This document shows, one piece after another, positions 1 to 8,154 of a stretch of DNA of 64,000 nucleotides. The translations under genes and the position numbers were made by a program. Each line of letters opens with the position of its first letter. Position 1 is the stretch's first letter. The notes beneath the pieces were generated by a model. The model made no database searches and was not told where the DNA came from. It was given only the letters and a program-made list of their open reading frames with translations. Source of the stretch: Paenirhizobium selenitireducens ATCC BAA-1503 (GTDB taxonomy: Bacteria > Pseudomonadota > Alphaproteobacteria > Rhizobiales > Rhizobiaceae); contig NZ_JAEG01000020.1 of assembly GCF_000518785.1 (NCBI RefSeq), positions 1 through 64,000 on the forward strand, given 5' to 3'.

Positions 1-633
1 GAAATCGCCGTCGAAGAGGCGCTTCGCCTCAAGGAAGCCGGCAAGGCATCGGAAGTCGTGGTCGTCTCGATCGGCCCGGCCAAGGCCGAAGAAACGCTCC
101 GCACCGCACTCGCCATGGGCGCCGACCGTGCCGTTTTGGTCGAGACCGATGACGCCGTCGAGCCGCTCGCCGTCGCCAAGCTGCTGAAGGGCGTCATCGA
201 CGCCGAACAGCCCGGTCTGGTGATCACCGGCAAGCAGGCGATCGACGACGATTCGAACCAGACCGGCCAGATGCTGTCCGCGCTGCTCGGCTGGGCACAG
301 GGCACCTTCGCCTCGAAGGTCGAGATCGGCGACGGCAAGGCATCCGTCACCCGCGAAGTCGACGGTGGCCTGCAAACCATCGAGGTCAATCTGCCGGCGG
401 TCATCACCACCGACCTGCGCCTCAACGAGCCGCGCTACGCTTCGCTGCCGAACATCATGAAGGCGAAGAAGAAGCCGCTCGACAAGAAGACGCCCGCCGA
501 CTTCGGCGTCGACACCACGGCGCGCCTGAAGGTGCTGAAGACCGAAGAACCGAGCGGCCGCAAGGCAGGCATCAAGGTCAAGTCGGTCGCCGAGCTGGTC
601 GACAAGCTGAAGAACGAAGCCGGCGTGCTGTAA
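1..633 (+). CDS. etfB: Electron transfer flavoprotein beta subunit, 5'-partial
   Basis: EtfB pairs with EtfA to carry electrons from acyl-CoA and related flavin dehydrogenases to ETF-ubiquinone oxidoreductase in the cytoplasm. The frame is open from base 1 ([14 protein letters not shown]) and about 210 residues are visible, so roughly the first 38 residues of a ~249-residue family member lie outside the window. The AMP-binding segment around [20 protein letters not shown] is intact, as is the recognition-loop stretch [20 protein letters not shown]. It ends 27 bp before etfA, which has its own GGAG ribosome site, so the two are co-transcribed. The identification is firm. Confidence 0.96.
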   Translation, partial: EIAVEEALRLKEAGKASEVVVVSIGPAKAEETLRTALAMGADRAVLVETDDAVEPLAVAKLLKGVIDAEQPGLVITGKQAIDDDSNQTGQMLSALLGWAQGTFASKVEIGDGKASVTREVDGGLQTIEVNLPAVITTDLRLNEPRYASLPNIMKAKKKPLDKKTPADFGVDTTARLKVLKTEEPSGRKAGIKVKSVAELVDKLKNEAGVL

Positions 634-660
634 TCGGACCGGGATAGGAGACATAGAAAC

Positions 661-1653
661 ATGGCCATTCTTCTTCTGGCAGAACACGACAACGCAACCC
701 TGTCCGACCAGACCGCCAAGGCGCTGACGGCGGCCGCAAAGATCGGCGGCGATGTTCATGTGCTGGTCGCCGGTGCCGGTGCCAAGGCTGCGGCCGATGC
801 CGCCGCCAAGCTCTCGGGCGTATCCAAGGTGCTGCTCGCCGACGATGCGAGCCTTGCCAACAACCTCGCAGAACCGCTCGCCGCCCTGATCGTCTCGTTG
901 GCCGGCGCTTACGATACCATCATCGCGCCCGCCACCTCCTCGGCCAAGAACGTCATGCCGCGCGTCGCCGCCCTGCTCGACGTCATGCAGGTGTCGGAAA
1001 TCGTCGAGGTCGTCTCGGCCGATACCTTCAAGCGTCCGATCTATGCCGGCAACGCCATCCAGACCGTGCAGTCAAGCGACGCCACGAAGGTGATCACCGT
1101 ACGGACCGCCTCGTTCGCGGCTGCCGGCGAAGGCGGCTCGGCTGCCGTCGAGACCGTTGGCGCTGCTGCCAATCCGGGCGTCTCGTCCTTCGTCAACGAC
1201 GCGCTGTCGAGCTCCGACCGTCCGGAACTGACCTCGGCCAAGATCATCATCTCGGGCGGCCGTGCGCTCGGCTCCGCCGAGAAGTTCAAGGAAGTCATCC
1301 TGCCGGTGGCCGACAAGCTCGGTGCCGCCGTCGGCGCATCGCGCGCTGCAGTCGACGCCGGCTACGCGCCGAACGACTGGCAGGTCGGCCAGACCGGCAA
1401 GGTGGTTGCGCCGCAGCTCTACATCGCCTGCGGCATCTCCGGCGCCATTCAGCACCTCGCCGGCATGAAGGATTCGAAGGTCATCGTCGCGATCAACAAG
1501 GACGAAGAGGCACCGATCTTCCAGGTCGCCGACTACGGCCTGGTCGCCGACCTCTTCGAAGCCCTGCCGGAACTGGTTCGCGTTCTTTCACGTACCCTCG
1601 GTAACGTTTGCCCAACATCGCAATCCATAATTGCTTCAGCGAATAGGACATGA
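661..1653 (+). CDS. etfA: Electron transfer flavoprotein alpha subunit with altered C-terminus
   Basis: EtfA holds the FAD of the ETF heterodimer. The FAD-domain motifs are present at about residues 200-265 ([11 protein letters not shown], then [16 protein letters not shown]) followed by the expected [15 protein letters not shown]. Rhizobial EtfA normally stops four or five residues later, near 309 residues. Here the frame runs on from about base 1576 through roughly 25 residues that do not look like the family ([12 protein letters not shown] and onward), giving 330. The native 3' end seems to have been replaced by unrelated DNA. The core flavin domain is complete, so the protein may still work, or this may be a truncated duplicate copy. 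Confidence 0.93.
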   Translation: MAILLLAEHDNATLSDQTAKALTAAAKIGGDVHVLVAGAGAKAAADAAAKLSGVSKVLLADDASLANNLAEPLAALIVSLAGAYDTIIAPATSSAKNVMPRVAALLDVMQVSEIVEVVSADTFKRPIYAGNAIQTVQSSDATKVITVRTASFAAAGEGGSAAVETVGAAANPGVSSFVNDALSSSDRPELTSAKIIISGGRALGSAEKFKEVILPVADKLGAAVGASRAAVDAGYAPNDWQVGQTGKVVAPQLYIACGISGAIQHLAGMKDSKVIVAINKDEEAPIFQVADYGLVADLFEALPELVRVLSRTLGNVCPTSQSIIASANRT

Positions 1654-2332
1654 CATGTCGTGAAACAGCTGATTCACGATTGCGCTGCCCGCTCTTGGCG
1701 AAAAGAACTGGCGGCGATTGCAGAACTTGTCAAAACCCGTGCAAAGGAAGCCATCGTCCGGTTTTCAACCGCTATCGGGAAATGTCTACGAGTAGGCGGC
1801 TAAGACCGCGCTGATGCTAAAGCAAGCGGGTATTCGGTGTCACGTTAATGCAGATACTTTTGGTGTTTGCTCGGGAGCCGCTGATCGAGGAAACACAGAC
1901 ATGAAAATGCCTTGGCAAATCAGTATCGATCACGCCAAACATCTGGAGACGGAGCATAGTTCACCCGCTCAACCAGCCGTTGGAACGGGTCCGAAATCCG
2001 ATGTCAGAAGATCTTCCTCGAAGTGGGGCATCCTTTGCTGGCTTCACCGCCTATTTCTGAGAACTTGATCCAGCAACGCAAGGCCGGCTGGGTTTCCAAA
2101 AGCGTGAGCGACTAGTCTGATGTTGGACGCGACACCGTGCTCCTTGCAGCAGGCACCTCGTGATAAGATATAGGGGATGCCGTCCCACACGAGGCGGATG
2201 ATCTCGTTCATCATCTCCTGCAACCCGAGAATGTAGATGCAGTTCGAGGGCAATTCGCTCAGACATCGCGTTTGTGATCAACTATGGACCGTGCTTTTGA
2301 TCCGAGTCCCGGAGATGCCCCAATCCACCGCT
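1654..2332. other. Gene-poor stretch after the etfA breakpoint
   Basis: No convincing full gene lies here. A GTG-started frame at 1660-1803 (47 codons, containing RKELAAIAELVKTRAKEAI) and a minus-strand frame at 2044-2253 (containing NIRLVAHAFGNPAGLALLDQ) look protein-like but are short and unrecognised. They could be remnants of genes cut by the rearrangement that altered etfA. The minus-strand piece vaguely resembles the end of a regulator domain, but I cannot place it. Confidence 0.4.
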
Positions 2333-3235
2333 TCACCATTGCTCGGCGGCAATCCAGTCACAAAACGCTGAGATAATCTTCACCCTCTTATGGGCTTTGG
2401 GAACAACAAGATAGAATCCGGGAACATCTTTCTTGTCCATCGTACCGAGGAGATCGACACCCAGCGGCGCGACGAGCGTGCCCGCCTTGATATCGGCTAG
2501 CGCATCGAGCTTCGATACGAGCCCGACGCCGATGCCGGAAATCGCACCCCTGCGCATCGTCGCGGCATCCTGGAATTCGATCTCGCCGGCCATTTCCAGC
2601 GAAGGCAGGCCGAGATGCGCCAGAACCTTGCGCCAGAGATCGCGCGCCATGACGGGATGGAGAAGGGTCATGCGACCGAGGTCGGTGGGCGAAAAGATCT
2701 GCTTGGCCAGCTCCGGCGAACAGCAGATGATTTTGGGGTCGTGCATCAGCAGCTTGACGTCATATTCCTTCCAGTTGCCGAACCCCCACTGGATGGAGAC
2801 ATCCACCTCATCGGCCGCGAAGTCCCGGACATTCACCATCGTCGTCAGGCGAATGTCGGCACCGGGCATGAGCTGTCGAAAGCGCTCGAGCCGCTCCATC
2901 AGATAACGCGTGGCGAAATACGGGCTGACATTGATGTTGATGCGGTTCCGGTAGGTCGAGTTGGTAACCCGGCGGATACCTTCGGTAAATTCATCGAACC
3001 CCGCCTGGATGAAATGCGAGAGGATGATGGCATGTTCCGTCGGCTCGATGACACGCGCTTTGCGCTCGAACAACGGGACGTGCAACGTATCCTCCAGCAG
3101 CTTGATCTGCTGGCTGATCGCCTGTGGCGTGACGAGGAGTTCGTCCGCCGCGCTGCGGAACGATCCCTGACGCATGACGGCCCAGAATGCGCGCAGCGCA
3201 TTGAGAGGGGGAAGCCGCGTATGTTGTCCAGCCAA
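2333..3235 (-). CDS. LysR-family transcriptional regulator, GcvA type
   Basis: This 300-residue protein starts with the GcvA-like sequence LPPLNALRAFWAVMRQGSFR. The winged helix-turn-helix spans about residues 8-66 (SAADELLVTPQAISQQIKLLE), followed by a periplasmic-binding-like effector domain. GcvA-type LysR proteins usually control amino-acid or amine catabolism. It is the last gene on the same strand as the hydantoinase/aminotransferase operon, 63 bp after the FAD oxidoreductase, so it probably regulates that operon. The effector is unknown. Confidence 0.9.
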   Translation of the reverse strand: MAGQHTRLPPLNALRAFWAVMRQGSFRSAADELLVTPQAISQQIKLLEDTLHVPLFERKARVIEPTEHAIILSHFIQAGFDEFTEGIRRVTNSTYRNRININVSPYFATRYLMERLERFRQLMPGADIRLTTMVNVRDFAADEVDVSIQWGFGNWKEYDVKLLMHDPKIICCSPELAKQIFSPTDLGRMTLLHPVMARDLWRKVLAHLGLPSLEMAGEIEFQDAATMRRGAISGIGVGLVSKLDALADIKAGTLVAPLGVDLLGTMDKKDVPGFYLVVPKAHKRVKIISAFCDWIAAEQW

Positions 3236-3298
3236 GTCACCCTCCGGCAGGCGATGGAAATTGCAGACCGGCCCTGCCCGTGGGTGGGCCGACTGCGG

Positions 3299-4504
3299 TT
3301 ATATCACAGCTTTTTCGAGGAAAGGGCGATTCTCCAGAACCCGCTCGTAGCCGACTTCCGTCAAGTCCAATGTGCGATATTCGCCGTAGATGATCAGCTC
3401 GGATACGCCCCGTCCCGTTGCGGGTCCCTGCTGCAGGCCATGCCCGGAAAAGCCGTTGGCGAAAATGAAATTGCGCACTGTCGGATGGCGGCCGACAATC
3501 AGATTGTGGTCGAGGACATTGAAGTCGTAGTGACCCGCCCACTGGTTTACCACCTTGATCGCCTCGAACTGGGGCGAGCGTTCGGCAAGCGCCGGCCAGA
3601 TGATCTCTTCGAACTCTTCGTAACGCGGTTCGAAATCGTCCCAATCGGCGGCCGGATCCTCGACGGGCGGGCAACCCGTCAGAAAGAACCGTCCTTCCGG
3701 TCTGCAGAACACGCCGGATGGATCGATCATCAGCGGAAGCCGGCCCTGATTCACCCTGGCGGTGCCCTCGGGCGTGTCGGCACAGTCGAAGACGAACAGG
3801 GTCCGTTTGCGGGGCTCCACCGGAATATCGAGACCGGCCATTCGGGCGGTGAGCGCAGCGCGAGGCCCGGATGCGTTGACAATCGTGCCGGCCTTGACGA
3901 CGGCGCCGGACTTCAACGTCACCGACGTTACAATGTCCGCATCGCGGCCGATCGCCACGGCTTCATCCGTGACGTACTCGACGCCAAGCGAGCGGGCCTT
4001 GTTCTTGAAACCGTACATCAGGCCGGTATTGTTGAACCAGCCTTCACCTGAGCGACCATAGGAAGCCAGTTCAATATCCGCCACGTTAAGATGCGGGAAG
4101 GCGTTCGCCAGTTCGTCGCGGTTCCAGAGGACGACATCCGCCCCGCAAGAAATCTGCGCCTCGTGGTTTTCCTTCAGGATCTGGACCTGTTCAGGCGTAT
4201 TGGCGAGGAAAAGATAGCCCCCCGAATGAAAGGCGAGATCCGGCTTGTCGTCGCCAACCTGCATCATGTCGCCGAAATTGCGAATGACCTCGGAGCCATA
4301 CTGGCTGATCTTCACATTGATCGGGTTGGAGAACTGCGTGCGGATCGACGATGACGACAGCGATGTCGCCGCCTTCAGGTAAGTCGGGTCGCGTTCGATG
4401 ACGAGCACCGAGCCATCGAAGTCCGGATTGGCTGCGAGATAATAGGCGACCGCGGAACCGATGACCGCGCCGCCGACGATAACGACGTCATACTGGTCTT
4501 TCAT
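3299..4504 (-). CDS. FAD-dependent amine/amino-acid oxidoreductase (DAO family)
   Basis: The N-terminal dinucleotide fold reads YDVVIVGGAVIGSAVAYYLA with an acidic end of the second strand (VIERD), typical of the D-amino-acid oxidase/sarcosine oxidase/dimethylglycine dehydrogenase superfamily. The C-terminal GFSGHGLQQGPATGRGVSEL closes the FAD site. At 401 residues it is a single-domain member without a fused folate domain. The start overlaps the stop of the upstream epimerase-type gene by 4 bp (ATGA), indicating translational coupling. It probably oxidises a C-N bond of a pathway intermediate; the substrate cannot be read from sequence. Confidence 0.88.
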   Translation of the reverse strand: MKDQYDVVIVGGAVIGSAVAYYLAANPDFDGSVLVIERDPTYLKAATSLSSSSIRTQFSNPINVKISQYGSEVIRNFGDMMQVGDDKPDLAFHSGGYLFLANTPEQVQILKENHEAQISCGADVVLWNRDELANAFPHLNVADIELASYGRSGEGWFNNTGLMYGFKNKARSLGVEYVTDEAVAIGRDADIVTSVTLKSGAVVKAGTIVNASGPRAALTARMAGLDIPVEPRKRTLFVFDCADTPEGTARVNQGRLPLMIDPSGVFCRPEGRFFLTGCPPVEDPAADWDDFEPRYEEFEEIIWPALAERSPQFEAIKVVNQWAGHYDFNVLDHNLIVGRHPTVRNFIFANGFSGHGLQQGPATGRGVSELIIYGEYRTLDLTEVGYERVLENRPFLEKAVI

Positions 4505-5319
4505 TTCGATGCCTCGTCATTGGGATGGCCGATATCGACGAACCAGCCGCCGAGGAAAACGCTGGACGGCGCCTTGGGATCGGCAGCCGGCTTTTCCGCC
4601 TCGACCTTGGCACGGAAACCTTCTGTGTTGTCCTGCGGCAGATAGCCGAGATTGCCGGCTCTGGAATTGTCGACCGGCTTCACAGCATTGTCGGAGAGCC
4701 CGAAGCTGATGGTGTGGCCGACATGCGGCGCCGTCAGGCTGGCGGTGACGAGGCGAACGCAATCGTCAAAGGACAGCCAGGACCATAGCATGCGGCGATC
4801 GGCCGGTTCGGGGAAGGAGGAAAAGATGCGCAGGCAAACGCTTTCCAGCCCGAACTTGTCCCAATAAAAGCGACTCAATGCCTCCACGAAGCATTTGGAC
4901 ACGCCATAGAGGCTGTCGGGTCGCACCGGCGCATTGGTATCGATATGGGCGTCCAGCGTGTGATAACCGATCGCATGCACCGAGGACGCATAGACAACGC
5001 GCTTGACGCCATGTTTCCGGGCGGCCTCGTAGATATGGTAGCTGCCGCGGATATTGGCATCGAGGACCTCTTCCCAAGGGCGTTCCAGCGGCACGCCGCC
5101 GAAATGCACGATGGCATCCACGCCCTCGACCGCCTTCATCACGGCGGCTTCGTCGGCGAGATCGAAGATCATCGCCTCCTCGTTCGGCTGACGATTCTTA
5201 ATCTCACCGATATCGGCAAGCCGCAGCAGGTCGGCCAGCGGCGCAAGACCACGACGCAGTTCCGTGCCAAGACGACCGGCTGCGCCGGTGATCAGAATGG
5301 TGTTGTAGGGTTTTGACAT
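4501..5319 (-). CDS. NAD-dependent epimerase/dehydratase-family protein, uronate dehydrogenase-like
   Basis: This is an extended SDR of 272 residues with the NAD motif TGAAGRLG (residues 11-18) and catalytic Y138-x-x-x-K142 (SLYGVSKCF). The segments LYGVSKCF, RIFSSFPEP, RRMLWSWLSFDD and a DN...GYLPQDN tail follow the pattern of Agrobacterium-type uronate dehydrogenase, which oxidises galacturonate or glucuronate to the aldarolactone. It lies between an aminotransferase (11 bp gap) and an FAD oxidase (4-bp overlap), an unusual setting for a sugar-acid enzyme, so the true substrate may be another hydroxy-acid or a sugar-like amide. Confidence 0.82.
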   Translation of the reverse strand: MSKPYNTILITGAAGRLGTELRRGLAPLADLLRLADIGEIKNRQPNEEAMIFDLADEAAVMKAVEGVDAIVHFGGVPLERPWEEVLDANIRGSYHIYEAARKHGVKRVVYASSVHAIGYHTLDAHIDTNAPVRPDSLYGVSKCFVEALSRFYWDKFGLESVCLRIFSSFPEPADRRMLWSWLSFDDCVRLVTASLTAPHVGHTISFGLSDNAVKPVDNSRAGNLGYLPQDNTEGFRAKVEAEKPAADPKAPSSVFLGGWFVDIGHPNDEASK

Positions 5320-5330
5320 TCTTCTTCCAA

Positions 5331-6536
5331 TCAGAATTCAAGTTTGGAAACGGCCGTGCCGATCCGTTTCACCGCCTCGGCCAGAACCTCATCGGAGGTC
5401 GCGGTGGATATGCGGAAGAACGGCGACAGGCCGTAAGCCGTGCCCGGAACCGCCGCCACATGCCCTTCGTCGAGAAGGTATTTCGCAACCGCGACATCGT
5501 CCTGCAGCGTCTCGCCGGCCTGCGTCTTCGCGCCGATCAGTGCGGCGCAACCGATATAGGCGTAAAAGGCACCCTCTGGAGGATCGAGGCTCAGCGCACT
5601 GATCTTCGCAATGCCCTCGACCACGAGATCACGACGGCGCTCGAACGCCGCGCAAAATTCCGCGACACAATCCTGCGGCCCTTCCAGCGCCGCCTTGGCC
5701 GCGATCTGCGCCGGGGCGGAGACGGAGGTGCAAGACTGACTCTGGATCGTCGCCATCGCCTTGATCAGGCCTTTCGGGCCGGCGGAGTAACCAACGCGCC
5801 AGCCGGTCATGGCATAGGCTTTGGACATCCCGTTGACGATCAGCGAACGATCGCGCAGTTCCGGGCAGGCCGCACCGAAGGAGACGAACGCACGTCCATT
5901 GAAGATGATGTGCTCGTAGATCTCGTCCGACAGGATCATCACTTTCGGATACCTCGCGAGCACCGCACCGAGCGCTTTCAATTGCGCCTCGGTGTAGACC
6001 GCGCCTGAGGGATTGCCGGGCATATTGAGAAACAGCCAGCGGGTCTTTTCCGTCAGCACGGCTCCCAGCACCTCCGGCGTCAGGCGAAAGCCGCTTTCAG
6101 CCGGGCAAGCCGGCGTCACCGGCACGCCGCCGAAAAGCTTCACCATTTCGGGATAGGAGACGAAATAAGGCGCAGGCAGGATTGCCTCGTCGCCCTCCTC
6201 CAGTGTTGCCATCAGCGCGTTGAAGATGATCTGCTTGGCGCCATTGGCCACCGCGATCTCGTCAATGACGTAGTCCAGGCCGTTCTCGCGTTTGAGCTTG
6301 GAAACGATCGCCTTGCGCAAGTCCACCGTGCCGAGCGACGCAGTATAGAGCATACGCTCCTTGCGCGCGGCCTCGAAGGCAGCCTCGGTGATATGGGCGG
6401 GCGCCGGGAAATCGGGCTCGCCAAGACCGAGGTCGATCACATCCACGCCGGTTGCAGCCAAGTCCTTTGCCGCTTGCGAGACGGCCATGGAGGCTGACGG
6501 TTTGACGGCGGAAAGCCGACTGGCGATGTGGCTCAT
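5331..6536 (-). CDS. Class I PLP-dependent aminotransferase (AspC/AAT-I-gamma type)
   Basis: The protein has 401 residues. PLP-binding features are N171-x-P-x-N-P-x-G (NMPGNPSG), SDEIYEHI at 203-210, and the Schiff-base lysine K239 in SKAYAMTGWR. The N-terminus IASRLSAVKPSASMAVSQAA matches alphaproteobacterial aspartate-aminotransferase-like enzymes. The start codon overlaps the stop of the hydantoinase B gene (ATGA), so it is part of the operon. It likely transfers the amino group from an amino acid released by the hydantoinase/oxidase steps. Exact specificity is not determined. Confidence 0.9.
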   Translation of the reverse strand: MSHIASRLSAVKPSASMAVSQAAKDLAATGVDVIDLGLGEPDFPAPAHITEAAFEAARKERMLYTASLGTVDLRKAIVSKLKRENGLDYVIDEIAVANGAKQIIFNALMATLEEGDEAILPAPYFVSYPEMVKLFGGVPVTPACPAESGFRLTPEVLGAVLTEKTRWLFLNMPGNPSGAVYTEAQLKALGAVLARYPKVMILSDEIYEHIIFNGRAFVSFGAACPELRDRSLIVNGMSKAYAMTGWRVGYSAGPKGLIKAMATIQSQSCTSVSAPAQIAAKAALEGPQDCVAEFCAAFERRRDLVVEGIAKISALSLDPPEGAFYAYIGCAALIGAKTQAGETLQDDVAVAKYLLDEGHVAAVPGTAYGLSPFFRISTATSDEVLAEAVKRIGTAVSKLEF

Positions 6537-8152
6537 GGCTTCTTCTCCGTCACATATCCCTTGGACAGGTCTTCGGCCCTGGCTTCGTCCGAGCGCTCCG
6601 CTGGGTTCCCGAAGCCGCCGCCGCCCGGCAGTTCCAGCACCAGTCGGCGGCCCGCCGGCACATGCTGCCAGCCCTTCGGCCGCAGTTTCGTTCCGTCATC
6701 CAGTTTCGCCGAACCGGCTGCGCCGTCTTCGCCGCCGTCACGGCCGCGCGGCGGAGTCGCGGTGCGGTCGAACATCGCGGAAAAATCGAACTCATGGCCT
6801 TCGGCGGGCGCAATCTCGATGATCTGGCCGAGGCCGCCGCGATATTTCCCGGCACCACCGGAATCGGGCCGCAGTTCCTTGCGCCAGACGACGATCGGAC
6901 CGGTATGCTCGGTGGCCTCGATCGGCATGGTATGGACACCCGAAGGGAAGGCCGTCGAAGACAGGCCGTCGATACCGGGGCGCGCGCCCATGCCGCCGGA
7001 ATTGAACATCAGCACCTCGGCGCGCCGACCCGAAGTGCCGGCAATCGGGCGTGCGGAAATATGGATGTTCCAGAGGGCGGCAGCGCCTTCTGCAAGGATC
7101 TCGCCGGGCAACGCCTTGGCAAGCGCCCCAAGCACCAGATCCGGCACCATATGGCCGATCACATGGCGCACCGAGACCGGCGCCGGCCGTTCGGCATTGA
7201 GGATGTTGACCGGCGAGGAGACTTTGAAGACGGCGAGAGAGGCCGCATTGTTTGGAATATCCGGCGCCACAACGCATTTCAGGGCGTAACAGGCATAGGC
7301 CTTTGTGTAGATCAACGGGACATTGATGCCCCAGCGGCTCATTGCATCCGTGCCGGCAAAATCGACATTGACACCGGTGTCGGTGATCGAAACCTCGGCC
7401 GCCAGCCTGATCGGCACATCGTAGCCGTCTGTCAGCATCTCGTTCGTCCATGCGCCCTTCGGCAAACCGGCGATGCGTTCCATCGTGGCCGCATGGGTGC
7501 GCGAGAGGATGAACTCGCCGAGTGTATCCAGATTGCGGTAGCCGACCTCGTTCAGCATCTCGATCAGACGCTTGTGACCCACATCGTTGCAGGCAGCGAG
7601 CGAATAGAAGTCACCAATCACCTGGTTTGGCTCGCGCACATTGAGGCGCAGGATCTTTAGCAAATCCTTGTTCACCACGCCGCGCTCGGCGAACTTCATG
7701 ATCGGGATCTGGATGCCTTCCTCATAGACGGACTTGCCATCCGCCCCGAAGCCGCGTCCACCGACGTCGACCACATGCGCCGTGCAGGCGAAGAAGCCGA
7801 TCAGTTCTTCGCCATTGAAGGACGGCGAGACCATGGTGATATCGTGCAGATGGCCGGTGCCCTTCCACGGATCGTTGGTGACATAGGTATCACCCGGATA
7901 CATCTCCTCGCGCGGTATCTCATTGATGAAATGCAGCACCGCCTCGGCCATGGTGTTGACGTGGCCGGGCGTCCCGGTAACGGCCTGCGCCAGCATCTCG
8001 CCCTTGGCACTGTAGACGCCGGCCGAAAGGTCGCCGGCCTCGCGAACGGAGGTGGAAAACGCGGTGCGCAGCAACGTCAGCGCCTGTTCTTCGACGACCG
8101 AGATCAGGCGGTTCCACATGACCTGCATGCGAATTTCATTGATATCGCTCAT
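6533..8152 (-). CDS. Hydantoinase B/oxoprolinase family protein
   Basis: At 539 residues this has the usual length for the HyuB subunit. Recognisable family stretches are LLRTAFSTSVREAGDLSAGV near the N-terminus, MYPGDTYVTNDPWKGTGHLHD, and the C-terminal ELPGGGGFGNPAER. HyuA/HyuB pairs use ATP to open hydantoins or 5-oxoproline-like lactams, or carboxylate ketones in the acetone carboxylase branch. It follows hyuA after 2 bp and overlaps the aminotransferase by 4 bp. Which branch it belongs to cannot be settled by eye. Confidence 0.9.
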   Translation of the reverse strand: MSDINEIRMQVMWNRLISVVEEQALTLLRTAFSTSVREAGDLSAGVYSAKGEMLAQAVTGTPGHVNTMAEAVLHFINEIPREEMYPGDTYVTNDPWKGTGHLHDITMVSPSFNGEELIGFFACTAHVVDVGGRGFGADGKSVYEEGIQIPIMKFAERGVVNKDLLKILRLNVREPNQVIGDFYSLAACNDVGHKRLIEMLNEVGYRNLDTLGEFILSRTHAATMERIAGLPKGAWTNEMLTDGYDVPIRLAAEVSITDTGVNVDFAGTDAMSRWGINVPLIYTKAYACYALKCVVAPDIPNNAASLAVFKVSSPVNILNAERPAPVSVRHVIGHMVPDLVLGALAKALPGEILAEGAAALWNIHISARPIAGTSGRRAEVLMFNSGGMGARPGIDGLSSTAFPSGVHTMPIEATEHTGPIVVWRKELRPDSGGAGKYRGGLGQIIEIAPAEGHEFDFSAMFDRTATPPRGRDGGEDGAAGSAKLDDGTKLRPKGWQHVPAGRRLVLELPGGGGFGNPAERSDEARAEDLSKGYVTEKKP

Positions 8153-8154
8153 GA

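Noticed and set aside
1814..2068. 84-codon plus-strand frame
   Set aside because: No ribosome site, no recognisable family, and composition resembles chance coding in a rearranged region.
2615..4051. 478-codon plus-strand frame across LysR and the FAD oxidoreductase
   Set aside because: It runs antisense through two well-supported genes and has no domain of its own.
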